NCBI GenBank assembly: GCA_025738555.1
Contig: JAOVFP010000012.1
Coordinates: 2,852,001 to 2,916,000 of the forward strand
From: Cyathus striatus
Lineage: Eukaryota; Basidiomycota; Agaricomycetes; Agaricales; Nidulariaceae
DNA: 64,000 bases
Reading direction: 5' to 3'
Below the pieces are notes generated by a model that did no database searches, was not told the origin of the DNA, and saw nothing but the letters and a program-made list of their open reading frames with translations. The translations under genes and the position numbers were made by a program. Below are positions 1-11,500 of this stretch, one piece after another. Every line of letters begins with the position of its first letter. Within the stretch, counting starts at the first letter, position 1.

Positions 1-2
1 AA

Positions 3-595
3 ACATACTTTTCTCCAAACCATTATTACTGTGTAGAGACAATTTGTGCTCCATGTGGTGTTGTCATTGCATGGACAAAACTTGTCAAGTCTGAATCCTC
101 AAGACATATTTTGGAATTTTTAAATATGGTTTTTCCTGATCCTAAATTACGACCAGCATATATATGCATTGATAAAGCATGTCTTGTTCTTCGTTTCATT
201 GTAAACAATGCCATTCATCATATTTGGCTTGATACAAGTCAATTTGTTGTTGACAGTTATTACTATACAAACTATAAAGCAGATGATGATCTTTGCCACA
301 CATACTGCAATCCTGCACCTAATGATGGTTCTGCTCCTAATCTTGTAGTAATTGATCATGATCATAATGGAAATCGATATTTCAAAAGAGCTTTTAATAC
401 ACAGGTGAGCTTAAGTACTTTAAGTTGTATTCAATATTAATATTATTAAAGGCTTGTGAACAACTCAATGCTTGGCTTGGTGGATTTGAATCAATACTGA
501 AAAGAATGACTGTATCAAACTTTAACTGGTTTTTGCATGCTATGTTGTTTTATCACATACAGCATGTATTGAACAAGCAGCAAAAAGAATGGTAA
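3..595 (+). CDS. CxC5/CxC6-type cysteine-cluster protein associated with KDZ transposons, C-terminal part
   Basis: The frame is open from base 3, so the gene enters from outside the window. It reads through HYYCVETICAPCGVVIAW, then a stretch with CIDKAC, FVVDSYYYTNYKADDDLC and CNPAP, to RAFNTQ. A 47-bp intron (405-451, gtgagc to aag) follows, then ACEQLNAWLGGFES and a stop at 593-595. This order (CxC6 cluster, then a CIDKAC/CNPAP region, then an AFNT..EQLN tail) is the C-terminal pattern of the proteins found next to KDZ transposases in Agaricomycetes; their function is unknown. A related, broken copy lies at 49745-51390 on the minus strand. No disabling change is visible in the part seen. 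Confidence 0.72.
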
Positions 596-829
596 GGTTG
601 AGTAGGGATTTATTTGAAAATGAGGAGGAAGAGTACATGTAGGTTGTAAATTGTAAATTGTAAACTATTTTGTGTAGAGCATTAAATGATTAGTTTGATT
701 TCACTATAATTTATCACATTTTAAGTAAACTTTATTTTATTCTAAGTATCATAAGGTAAACTTCTATAATACAAATGTACTCATGTAAAACTATATGTTA
801 ATTGTACTTATCTTTATCAGTACTAAATA
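596..829. other. AT-rich spacer
   Basis: Low-complexity AT-rich DNA downstream of the CxC gene. I see no gene, repeat unit or RNA structure in it. Confidence 0.6.
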
Positions 830-1125
830 GCCTATAATTCATCTAATATTCATGTAAAATTCACATGAATGACACCTAATTTTCAATGTGAAATAGCCTA
901 TAATTCATCTAATATTCACATGAAATTCATGTGAATTTCACCTAATTTTCAATGTGAAATTTCACCTAACTTTTACCTCACTTTCACCTCACCTTCACCT
1001 AATTTTCACTTAAATTTGATGGTTTTGGAATATTGTATGTGAAGGTGAAATTCATGTGAATTTCATGAGAAATATACCCTAAATTGGTGAAATTCATGTG
1101 AAATTCACGTGAATTCATGGTGAAG
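830..1125. repeat. AT-rich repeat built from TTCACATGAATTT-like palindromic words
   Basis: Words such as CATGTGAAATTCACATG, TTCACCTAATTTTCAATGTG and their reverse complements alternate through this stretch. It could fold on itself and resembles a MITE or satellite remnant. No clear ends or target duplication were found. Confidence 0.45.
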
Positions 1126-1149
1126 GGGGGGGAGTGCAAAGTACTGCCT

Positions 1150-1360
1150 CAGTCCAATGTGCATTGTATAACAGGACTAAGGGCTGCCCATACTGTGCTT
1201 TCAAGACCCAAGTAGCATCATCCTGGAGCGTTGCAGGTGTATGAGCGCTGAGCAGTATGGGTGGACCCTGTGGGAGTAACAGAGCTTCCCATGCACATCG
1301 ATAACGATGTGCTTCTTGACTATGATCCTATGCGCAATACCACCCATGGTCCATTCAGTC
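1150..1360 (-). pseudogene. Degenerate gene relic, 3' part (copy 1, left of the inserted element)
   Basis: This is nearly the same sequence as 22700-22880 and matches 14560-14790 and 61560-61790 in reverse. It is the distal part of an unrecognised gene whose proximal part continues at 5510-6830 on the other side of the inserted element. The only open frames are short and differ between copies, so it is treated as a dead gene. No product could be named. Confidence 0.5.
1352..1360 (+). repeat. Probable target-site duplication of the 1361-5509 element, left
   Basis: CATTCAGTC here and CATTCAATC at 5510-5518 match at 8 of 9 bases. The uninterrupted relatives at 14560, 22890 and 61570 have a single copy of this position (for example GCTCAGTC next to CTCTTCGTGG on the matching strand). 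The duplication is therefore 8-9 bp. Confidence 0.6.
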
Positions 1361-1424
1361 ATAAGTGTCAGCCAAATTTCTCATTTAAGCTCGATGTTTT
1401 ATGATATGTACAGATTACTCATAA

Positions 1425-2065
1425 AAACTCATTACTTTGTGCTTCTTACTATTATTACAATTGTATTATGTGTACTCATAAGTACTCATTACTTCACATT
1501 CCCTATTGTTATTGTAATACTATTATGTGTACTCATAAGTACTCATTACTTTATATTCCTTATTGTTATTGAATACTATTATGTGTACTCATAAGTACTC
1601 ATTACATTATGTTTCCTATTGTTATTGTAATAGTATTATGTGTACTCATAAGTACTCATTACTTTATATTCATTATTGTTATTGTAATAGTATTATGTGT
1701 ACTCATAAGTACTCATTACTTTACATTTCCTATTGTTATTGTAATACTATTATGTGTACTCATAAGTACTCATTACTTTATGTTTCCTATTATTATTGTA
1801 ATACTACAATGCATACTCATAAGTACTCATTACATTGTGTTTCATATTATTATTGTAATACTAGTATGTGTACTCATAAGTACTTATTACTTTATGTTCT
1901 CTATTATTACTGTAATGCTTCCTATTATTATTTAATGGTATAATGTGTACTCATAAGTACTCATTAATTTATGTTTCCTATTACTATTGTATTAATATTA
2001 TATATACTCATAAGTGCTCATTACTTTATACTTTCTATTATTATTAATAGTATTATGTATGCTTT
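1425..2065. repeat. Subterminal tandem repeat, about 57-bp units (left arm)
   Basis: About ten units of roughly 57 bp carry the palindromic core CATAAGTACTCATTAC followed by an AT-rich spacer with ATTGTTATTGTAATA. The inverted counterpart is at 4780-5420. The open frames here are artefacts of a repeat unit divisible by three. Confidence 0.8.
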
Positions 2066-2099
2066 TTCCTTATGTATTGCTATTACCGATTACTAGTTG

Positions 2100-2870
2100 A
2101 CCTGCGCTTTACATATTTCCCACGCTTCGCATTTGTCACGTTATTCACGCGCGTCACGTTCGTCACACATACTCCTGCGCCTCATATTTTTCCCGCGCAT
2201 TGCATTTGTCACGTTCTTCACGCGCGTCACGTTCGTCACACATATTCCCGCGCCTCGTATTTTTCCCGTGCATTGCATTTGTCACGTTCTTCACACGTGT
2301 CACGCTCGTCACACATATTCCCGCGGTTCGCATTTGTCACATACTTCCTGTGTGTCACATTTGTAACATATATTCCTGCGCTTCACATCTGTCACATATT
2401 TCCTGTGGGTCACGTTCGTCACATATATTCCCGCGCATCACATTCGTCCCGCCCGTCACGTCTGTCACGCATATTCCCGCGCATCAATTCATCATACATT
2501 TCCCACACATCATATTTGTGACAATTTTCACGCGCGTCACGTCTGTCACAATTCTCCCACACTACGCATATATTGCACTTGTCACGCTTTAGCGCGTTTG
2601 TCATACTTTCATGCGCGTCACGCGTCACGTTTGTCACATTCTTTATGAGCATTGTGCTTTTATGAATGTCACACATCTCACATCTATTTGTCACGCATTT
2701 CATGCTCGTCACACGTGTCACGTCTTTGGGGCACGTCACGCTGTGACGATCTGCATGCATGTCACATAAGTCACATCTGTTTCTTATGATTTGTACATGC
2801 ATCATGCTTTCACACACATCATAAGCATTACCTATGTCACATCTTTGAGATGTATAATACATTTCAAGCA
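2100..2870. repeat. GTCAC-rich repeat block (left arm)
   Basis: Degenerate short units of the form GTCACGTTCGTCACA..ATTCCCGCGC are repeated through the block. The inverted copy is at 3960-4740. The apparent proteins of 130-150 aa rich in Cys, His and Arg are identical in both arms because the DNA is repeated. They start and stop arbitrarily in the repeats and are not regarded as genes. Confidence 0.75.
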
Positions 2871-2879
2871 CATTATGCT

Positions 2880-3950
2880 TGCATGTGTATCATGATTGTG
2901 ACATGTTGATGGGGTTCCAACAGGTCTATAATGAAAAATGTTCTGTACCTTTCATATCCAAGGAATCAGAGCACTCAGTGATGCCACATTTAACCCATAT
3001 CTCATTACTTAGCAGTGTAATTCAGCCTCTTGCATTGACAAGTCAGTCATTGATTCAGACCCTGTATGACAATACTGCACATGACTACAGAAAAATGATA
3101 GTAAGTTTTTCTTAGGCAAGAAAGGAGAAAAGACAAAGTAGTCCTTCTGAAAAGAGAACAAGAAGAAAAGAAGGTGATGATGTAGTTGACACTAAACTAA
3201 AGAATAGACAAGCAAGTAATGACCAAATGGATACTAATACTAAAAGAACTATATAACATAAATCAGAGATGTGAACACATATGACAGTGTAGAAGTGTCA
3301 TGTAATCATATAGAGTAAGCATATATGTGACTTAATAATGTGAGTAGAAGATATAAGAATAACCAATGGTTAATGCAAGAATCATGATTATTTAATAACT
3401 GAGACATGTGAGTTTGATGTGATGTGGAATCACATATACTCACTATTCTTTCAGATTTTTTATCCATATGTAGTTCTTTCAGTATGTCCTTTTCTGTTCA
3501 GTTGTTAAATATTTCCAAAACATTCATTTCTATCATATGATCTCATGATCTCTCATATCCAGACTAACCATTATGGTTTTTACTTTGTCATTTCATTACA
3601 TCTCTAGACCTGATTATTAAACATCATATCATCCCATTTCCAAATTTCTCATGCTCTGTCAGTGGGGTAGGACTTCAACTACATATACACTCTACATTTT
3701 TCATTCTTGTTTCTTATTACTACCACACTTCTATAACTATCTAATTGTTATTTTCCATGTTACAATCTCCACTTCTACAAGTTCATTTTGTTTCCTCTGC
3801 ATATATAATTAATTCACTTTATACTATTAAATTCTTACTCCACTCTCATGACAGACAGAAAAATATAATGTGATTCAAAAGCATCATATTTGTGAAAAGA
3901 TGCAATGCATTTGAAAAATGTTACATGCATGAACACATGATGGATTTTAA
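2880..3950. other. Unique centre of the 1361-5509 element
   Basis: AT-rich, with no convincing gene. The first 300 bases (GATGGGGTTCCAACAGGTCT onward) have a diverged relative at 53300-53560, inside the 52.4-57.5 kb composite region. That shows the centre is itself part of a repeat family. Confidence 0.55.
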
Positions 3951-4149
3951 AAAATGATATATGTAACATATGTGAAAAGTGTGACATGTATGCAGATCGT
4001 CACGGCGTGACGCGCCTCAAAGACGTGACACGTGTGACGTGCGTGAAATGTGTGACAAATAGATGTGAGATGTGTGACATTTATAAAAGCGCAATGCTCA
4101 TAAAGAATGTGACAAACGTGACGCGTGACGCGCATGAAAGTATGACAAA

Positions 4150-4262
4150 CGCGCTAAAGCGTGACAAACGCGCTAAAGCGTGACAAATGCGCTAAAGCGT
4201 GACAAATGCGCTAAAGCGTGACAAATGCGCTAAAGCGTGACAAATGCGCTAAAGCGTGACAA
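4150..4262 (+). repeat. 19-bp tandem repeat expanded in one arm only
   Basis: About six copies of GACAAATGCGCTAAAGCGT lie head to tail. The matching place in the left arm (about 2580-2620, other strand) has essentially one unit. This is a recent copy-number gain after the two arms became inverted duplicates. Confidence 0.8.
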
Positions 4263-4779
4263 GTGCAATATATGCGTAGTGTGGGAGAATTGTGACAGAC
4301 GTGACGCGCGTGAAAATTGTCACAAATATGATGTGTGGGAAATGTATGATGAATTGATGCGCGGGAATATGCGTGACAGACGTGACGGGCGGGACGAATG
4401 TGATGCGCGGGAATATATGTGACGAACGTGACCCACAGGAAATATGTGACAGATGTGAAGCGCAGGAATATATGTTACAAATGTGACACACAGGAAGTAT
4501 GTGACAAATGCGAACCGCGGGAATATGTGTGACGAGCGTGACACGTGTGAAGAACGTGACAAATGCAATGCACGGGAAAAATACGAGGCGCGGGAATATG
4601 TGTGACGAACGTGACGCGCGTGAAGAACGTGACAAATGCAATGCGCGGGAAAAATATGAGGCGCAGGAGTATGTGTGACGAACGTGACGCGCGTGAATAA
4701 CGTGACAAATGCGAAGCGTGGGAAATATGTAAAGCGCAGGTCAACTAGTAATCGGTAATAGCAATACATAAGGAAAAAG

Positions 4780-5420
4780 CATACATAATACTATTAATAA
4801 TAATAGAAAGTATAAAGTAATGAGCACTTATGAGTATATATAATATTAATACAATAGTAATAGGAAACATAAATTAATGAGTACTTATGAGTACACATTA
4901 TACCATTAAATAATAATAGGAAGCATTACAGTAATAATAGAGAACATAAAGTAATAAGTACTTATGAGTACACATACTAGTATTACAATAATAATATGAA
5001 ACACAATGTAATGAGTACTTATGAGTATGCATATTACTATTACAATAACAATATAAAACATAATGTAATGAGTACTTATGAGTACATATAATAGTATTAC
5101 AATAACAATAGGAAATATAAAGTAATGAGTACTTATGAGTACACATAATACTATTACAATAACAATAATGAATATAAAGTAATGAGTACTTATGAGTACA
5201 CATAATACTATTACAACAACAATAGAAAACATAATGTAATGAGTACTTATGAGTACACATAATAGTATTATGATAACAATAGGAAATATAAAGTAATGAG
5301 TACTTATGAGTACACATAATAGTATTCAATAACAATAAGAAATATAAAGTAATGAGTACTTATGAGTACACATAAATAATTGTAATAATAGTAAGAAGCA
5401 CAAAGTAATGAGTTTTTATG
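4780..5420. repeat. Subterminal tandem repeat, about 57-bp units (right arm)
   Basis: Inverted counterpart of 1425-2065, with the same GTAATGAGTACTTATGAGTA core and a slightly different unit order. Confidence 0.75.
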
Positions 5421-5509
5421 AGTAATCTGTACTCATTTAAGCTCGAAGTTTTATGATATGAAATATCATAAAACTTCGAGCTTAAATAATAAATTTGGCT
5501 GACACACCT

Positions 5510-6830
5510 CATTCAATCCTCTTTGTGGCCATTGTAGCATTGTAGTGAGGAGCAGAGATGGCATTGGCACAGGTCTGGACTGTAGAACACTCTACTATGT
5601 GAAAGCCTAAGGTATGAACAGAGGAGGTACAGAGGTTGAGGTTGGAGGGGGATACAGGATACAAGTCTGCCTGCTGCTCCATACAAGGCCTTCATGGTGG
5701 GGCCCTTAAGGTGGTCAATAACTGTATTAAAGAGCTTTGGTGGAACATGTATAGTCACAATGTTAACATCTATATCATGGGCTTTGCACAGACAGAACAG
5801 TAGTAAGAGCACATGTCCCATCCAAGGAAAAGTCCAGGAGTGTGTGGTGAAAATAGCCTCCTGCTCAGGATGTTGATAACATTGGTGAAGAGCTCCAGTT
5901 GAATACATGTAGGCTTGACATTAATGCTGCCACCATGAGCTATGCGCGAGGGGCATGGTACAAGCACTCGCATATCATCCAAGATGCCTTCTTCAACTCC
6001 CGAGCCTCAATCCCCCTTTCACTCCATAGAACAAGAGATCTGCCACCACTTCCACCACACACACACAAGACGATATCCACATCATTGAGTCTGTCCCCTC
6101 AAGGAGTCCTACATCCCATTAGAAAGTGTCGTTGTAGGTGTAAGGAGTGGAGAGAGCATCATAGAGGAGGTTGGTGAAGTTCTAAGTAATGGAGTAGTGG
6201 TTACGAGGGGCTGTACATGTCAGAAGGAGAGATTGCATTCTTCTGTATCGATACTGGGTATGTGGAAAGAACCAGCTGTTCCATGTTGGGCAGTTATAGT
6301 GTTTTCAATAGCAGGTTTGGATGAGGAGTCATAAGGCATAAGTTGGAACTATCGATGGTGTAGCTTGCAATGCAAGCAAGTGTATGCTATGAGGCAAGTG
6401 TAAGTGTAAGTAGGGCACATGAAAAGATATGGGAAGGGAGCATACCTGTTTTGTTCCAAGCAGCTTCAGCCCATCAATGCATCAAGCCCAGTGAGTTTGG
6501 TTGTCGCCGATATGAGTAGCCAAGAATGATATCCTGTAAGAAGATGCAGAGTTAGTGAACATAGTGTGGACGAGTTGAGTGAAAGAGAAAGTGGAAAAAC
6601 ATGCGATCACCATATGTCGACAGCAAAGAAGAAACAAAGAATGGAGAGGAGAGTTGACACTTACTTTAGTTGTACCAGATACCACCATCTTCTCATTCCT
6701 CTACTCCCTCTCAATTGTGGGTGATTGCAACCTCGCTGTCCACTAGCAGTGTTCAGTGTGCCAAAGAGGACTCTGAGCATCAGCTTCAGGATAGCTTTTC
6801 ACAAAATCATTTAACAGGTGATGCTCAGTA
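5510..6830 (-). pseudogene. Degenerate gene relic, 5' part (copy 1, right of the inserted element)
   Basis: This continues the relic of 1150-1360 and is collinear with 13400-14560 on the plus strand. Recognisable blocks include the stretch around 6480-6540 that matches 13660-13740 and the stretch around 6690-6790 that matches 13420-13530. All frames are short and broken. The product was not recognised. Confidence 0.5.
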
Positions 6831-7029
6831 AAAACAGTAAGTCAGTAACATGTAGCCGAAATACACTAGTTTAGTCATCTGAGGGTTGAAGTTTGGTTGA
6901 AATTGAGCAAGTGGTGACTAAAGTGCCAAAAATTTGATGTTAGTCTGACTATTGAAAGACTGCAGTTAATTTTAAAATAATTCTATGTTTCATCTTTATA
7001 TCACGAATATCTCTTTGCACAATTACCCA

Positions 7030-7205
7030 ATTATTGAGCTCTTTACACTTAGCCATGTGTTCTGTATGGATCCACACGGAATTTTTGGAATCCATGTGGA
7101 ATCTGTACAGATTTTTTTCATTTTGGCAGAGGTTTTTTTGGGTCTGCAGATTCCACACAGATTCCGAAAATTCTGTACAGATTCTGTACAGAATCTTATT
7201 ATACT
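7030..7205. repeat. Repeat with palindromic CTGTACAGAATC words
   Basis: It starts GAGCTCTTTACACTTAGCCATG and contains inverted words such as TCTGTACAGATT and ATTCCACACAGATTCC. A second copy with the same start lies at 51390-51620. The short frames on both strands follow from the palindromes. It looks like a small inverted-repeat element, but its exact ends are not clear. Confidence 0.5.
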
Positions 7206-7225
7206 TATTTCCTTGCATGTGACAC

Positions 7226-7975
7226 TATACATTAAGCATGACACTAGGTGTTGAGTGTGATACTAGGTGTTGAGTGTGACACTATACATTAAATGTGACA
7301 CTATATGTTAAATGTGACACTCTGCATTAAGTGTGACACTATGCATTGAGTGTGACACTACGTGTTGAGTGTGACACTACGTGTTGAGTGTGACACTAAG
7401 TGTTGAGTGTGACACTAAGTGTTGAGTGTGACACTAAGTGTTGAGTGTGACACTAAGTGTTGAGTGTGACACTAAGTGTTGAGTGTGACACTAAGTGTTG
7501 AGTGTGACACTAAGTGTTGAGTGTGACACTAAGTGTTGAGTGTGACACTAAGTGTTGAGTGTGACACTAAGTGTTGAGTGTGACACTAAGTGTTGAGTGT
7601 GACACTAAGTGTTGAGTGTGACACTAAGTGTTGAGTGTGACACTAAGTGTTGAGTGTGACACTAAGTGTTGAGTGTGACACTAAGTGTTGAGTGTGACAC
7701 TAAGTGTTGAGTGTGACACTAAGTGTTGAGTGTGACACTAAGTGTTGAGTGTGACACTAAGTGTTGAGTGTGACACTAAGTGTTGAGTGTGACACTAAGT
7801 GTTGAGTGTGACACTAAGTGTTGAGTGTGACACTAAGTGTTGAGTGTGACACTAAGTGTTGAGTGTGACACTAAGTGTTGAGTGTGACACTATGCATTAT
7901 ACATGATACTATGCATTGAGTGTGACACTCTGCATTGAGTGTGACACTATGCATTGAGTGTAATACTATACAGGT
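7226..7975 (+). repeat. 19-bp minisatellite (GTGTTGAGTGTGACACTAA), about 39 units
   Basis: Unit TGTTGAGTGTGACACTAAG is repeated head to tail. Units from about 7385 to 7885 are identical or almost so, while both edges carry variants (TATGCATTGAG, CTATACATTAAA). Homogeneous core and decayed edges are typical of a minisatellite that grows by replication slippage or unequal exchange. No coding function is likely. Confidence 0.95.
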
Positions 7976-8501
7976 TACACTATGTGTTCAATGAATGGGG
8001 GAATTCATATGTATGTAGAACTACAGTTGACTACTGTACCTACCAAACCAAGCTGGCAGTCACAAGTCATGCCCCTATGCTATCTACTGAATTTTCTGAT
8101 TAGTCAGACATGAAAAATATAAATGCCAAAAAGGTCATTGCAAGTTTGGCCTCTGAAATTTTACTCTTTATTTGTATACCTTGTCTTATTCTGCATAGGC
8201 TATCTGAGCAAGTAATAAAACTTTGACCAATAAACTGGTGTATGTGTAAAGAGAAGGACTTTTACACCATAAATGTCAAATAAATAATTTGAATGAAGTA
8301 ATATTTAAGTCTAATGTCACAAAATAATCAATATTGCATAACTATATACTTGCCATATACACTATAAAATACAATATACAGAGGGAGTATGAACTTAGAA
8401 TTGGTACAGAGAGAAGAATAGAGCATAGTATAACATGTAGTTGTAGTTATAGCTTGAACAACTGCTTAAAGTTCCTTCCCCTTAATGAAACTAGTATCTG
8501 G
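7976..8501. other. AT-rich spacer downstream of the NACHT-WD40 gene
   Basis: No gene or repeat unit was recognised. It contains the 3' flank of the gene at 8502-11770. Confidence 0.5.
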
Positions 8502-11500
8502 TTAAAGATCTTTGGGAAGTACTGGAGAGCCAGTTATACACTGAACCCAGTCAAATCCATAAACAAAATTTGTTAAATCAACTTGACAAATATTATAATT
8601 TGACAATATTTGAAAAGTTTCAAGACCACACAAATTTGCTCTATGATGGAAAGGGACCCAAAACAACTTATGGCCACTGTCATCTTTCAGCCACCCATCT
8701 GAATGACAAGATGGAAATATTTCTGAACCCCAAAGTGATCTGCAAATTTTGAAGTGATCTAAGGTGAGATCTATATTATACACTCTGACAGTTTCATCAT
8801 GTGAGCTAGACACCACTTGTATTCCATTAGGGGAAAATGTCACTAATGTCACCCAATCACTGTGGCCTTTAAATGGTTCTGCAATGGTTTTTCCACTCTC
8901 CAAATTCCACACTCTGACAGTTTGATCATATGAGCCAGATACCACTTGTGTTCCATTGGGAGAAAATGCCACTGATGCTACCCAATCACTGTGGCCTTCA
9001 AATGGCCCTGCAACAGCTTCTCCACTCCCCACATCCCACACTCTGACAGTTTTATCACCTGATCCAGACACCACTTGTGTTCCATCAGGAGAAAATGCCA
9101 CTGATGTCACATAACTATTGTGGCCTTTAAATGGTCCTGCAATGGTTCTTCCACTCTCCACATTCCACACTCTGACAGTTTGATCATCTGAGCCAGACAC
9201 TACTTGTGTTCCATCAGGAGAAAATGCCACTGATGCTACCCAATCACTGTGGCCTTTAAATGGTCCCGCAATAGTTTTTCCACTCTCCACATTCCACACT
9301 CTGACAGTTTGATCATTTGAGCCAGACACTACTTGTGTTCCATTAGGTGAAAATGCAACTGATGTCACATGATAACTGTGGCCTTTAAATGGTCCTGCAA
9401 TGGTTTTTCCACTGTCCACATTCCACACTCTGACAGTTTGATCCCATGAGCCAGACACCACTTGTGTTCCATCTGGAGAAAATGCCACTGATGTCACCCA
9501 ATCACTGTGGCCTTTAAATGGTTCTGCAATGGTTTTTCCACTGTCCACATTCCACACTCTGACAGTTTGATCCCATGAGCCAGACACCACTTGTGTCCCA
9601 TTAGGAGAAAATGCCACTGATGTCACATGATGACTGTGGCATTCAAATGGTCCTGCAATGGTTTTTTCACTCTTCACATTCCACACTCTGACAGTTTTAT
9701 CATGTGAGCCAGACACCACTTGTGTTCCATCAGGAGAATATGCCACACATGTAACAATTGAATTAGTATAATATACTGTATGCAGTTCTGCATTCCACAT
9801 TTTGTCTCTTCCTTTAACAATTGAAACAGTTTTCTGAAAGAAAGGTGAGAAATGTTTCACAATCACTGAGTCTTCAGGTGCAAATGGTAATGCTGACATA
9901 TATATACTTGTTATGCTTATTGTGATAGGAATAAAAAAATGTGTAACAAATTTTATACCATCTTCAATAAAATCAAGTTGATATGAGCAAATCTGATTAA
10001 ATTTAAGTATTTCATTTCTTTACATATCTAAAAGCATACCTTTGTACAATATGTTAATTTTTTCAGCAATTCCTGTGCTGTCTGTACTTCATTTAAGAGA
10101 CTCATTGTTTCCAACCAAAATAAGAATTTGCAGTATAGGAATTCATTTAAGTCTGCTACTAAAGAATTATAGTGGCATTTCTCATTTCCCATCATTTCAA
10201 TATAATGTATGTTCCAATTCCTGCAGCAATATTGAAGATGTGTAGGTATGTACTGTTTTATTTTTTCTGGTAAGCTTTCAATGTCTTTATTTGCTATATA
10301 GGATGATTCAATATTGCAAATATTAAATTTCAGTTCATTATTAAGAATTTGAAAAATCATTTTGGTTACTCTTGGTATGTGTTTGACTCTATTAATTTTA
10401 AATGTGTTATTATTCAAACCTCTTTCCAAAAATTCAACAAATGATAAATGATGAAACATTATGTTGTTATTATTTGTTGAAATGACTGGTAGAAGTTGAT
10501 GTGTAATTCTTTTAACTTCATTTGTAATGGCACTATCATTTCCACTAACATCCAAGAAGTGCTTGATATCCTCTATTCTCAATGGTGATTTTGCCAACAA
10601 TAATGTTGCCAATACTTGTTGAACAATTTCTTTTCTATGTTCTGACCATTTTCCAAATGACAATTGAAGCATTTTATAATAGAGATCTTCAACCCCATGA
10701 CCTGTATTCCATGATAGGACTTCTTGAAGCTTTTCATCTGGTGAAAGCTGGTCATCTTCCTCTGAACTCATGGTAATGTACTTGACTGCAGTAGATGCCC
10801 AGATAAACAATCCAGCAGCTTGTTTGGCCATCCTCCTCAACTCATTTTCTATTAAATCAAATTGTAATTCATCTTTATAATTTTCAAATTTTTTCTTCAG
10901 AAAGATATAAATATCTTGATTTACCTCTGAATCATAGAGTGAATCAGTTTCCAATTTAATAGTTTTGCATATGTTCTCATTCTGGATAATGTCTGGTAGA
11001 GAACCAGGCCTTCCAGTCAAAACAAGCTTATATTGTTTAGGAAGTTGAATCCAATCTTGTATTGTTTTTTTCAAAGATTTTAAAAACTCAGATGATTTGC
11101 ATTCATCCAAGGCATCAATAATAAATGCAGGTGGATCTTTTTTCAGTTGTTCTTTGCAAACATTCAGTGGATCAGTAATCAAGTATTTGAAGTGCCATTC
11201 AATTCTCCCAAGTTGAAAGGTAGTACTAAGCTGTCCTGCAATCTTTTCTCTCAGAATGGAATAATTTGAGTTAGATGCTAAATCTGCAGCTATTGTTCTC
11301 CATACTACACTGGCATCACATAAGTTTTCATCATCTCTCTTGAAGAAATAATATCCACCAAGTCTGCTGTGTTCATTGGAGCTAAGAGTTCCAACCAGAG
11401 TAGAGGCTATTGCAGATTTTCCTGTGCCAGGACTACCAGTAATCCACATAATGTTTGTAGTTGACTCTTCTATAAATTAAATTGATGATTTTTGTAGTAA

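Larger units (their letters stand above)
1361..5509. mobile_element. 4.15-kb non-autonomous element with long inverted arms, Harbinger-like termini
   Basis: The ends are ATAAGTGTCAGCCAAATTT and, in reverse complement, AGGTGTGTCAGCCAAATTT. Inside each end is a stretch ending TTTATGATAT. Two arms of about 1.5 kb (roughly 1380-2870 and 3950-5450) are inverted copies of one another, identical over long stretches, around a 1-kb unique centre. No transposase frame is present. The terminal core GTGTYAGCC, the subterminal tandem repeats and the GTGAC-rich block are shared with the transposase-bearing element at 36179-40360, so that element or a relative probably mobilises this one. It sits inside a gene relic and is bracketed by CATTCAGTC (1352-1360) and CATTCAATC (5510-5518). 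Confidence 0.75.

Noticed and set aside
1563..1943. Tyr/Cys/His repeat protein frames (also 4898-5335)
   Set aside because: Product of a 57-bp tandem repeat whose length is a multiple of three; it is open in more than one frame.
2072..2521. 150-aa Cys/His/Arg-rich open frames in the long inverted arms (also 4320-4769)
   Set aside because: They are identical because the DNA is an inverted duplicate, lie in a short-unit repeat, have no start context or introns, and several frames are open at once.
7226..7975. CRISPR-like array
   Set aside because: Units are 19 bp and contiguous, with no unique spacers. The setting is eukaryotic.
8570..8752. Plus-strand frames across the NACHT-WD40 gene (also 10042-10245, 10582-10776)
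   Set aside because: Shadows of the minus-strand coding exons.
9993..10039. Premature stop in NACHT copy 1 after CTKVCF
   Set aside because: It lies in a 47-bp GT-AG intron. Joining AAG to ATTTGC restores the frame, and the same site is an in-frame 48-bp intron in copy 3.
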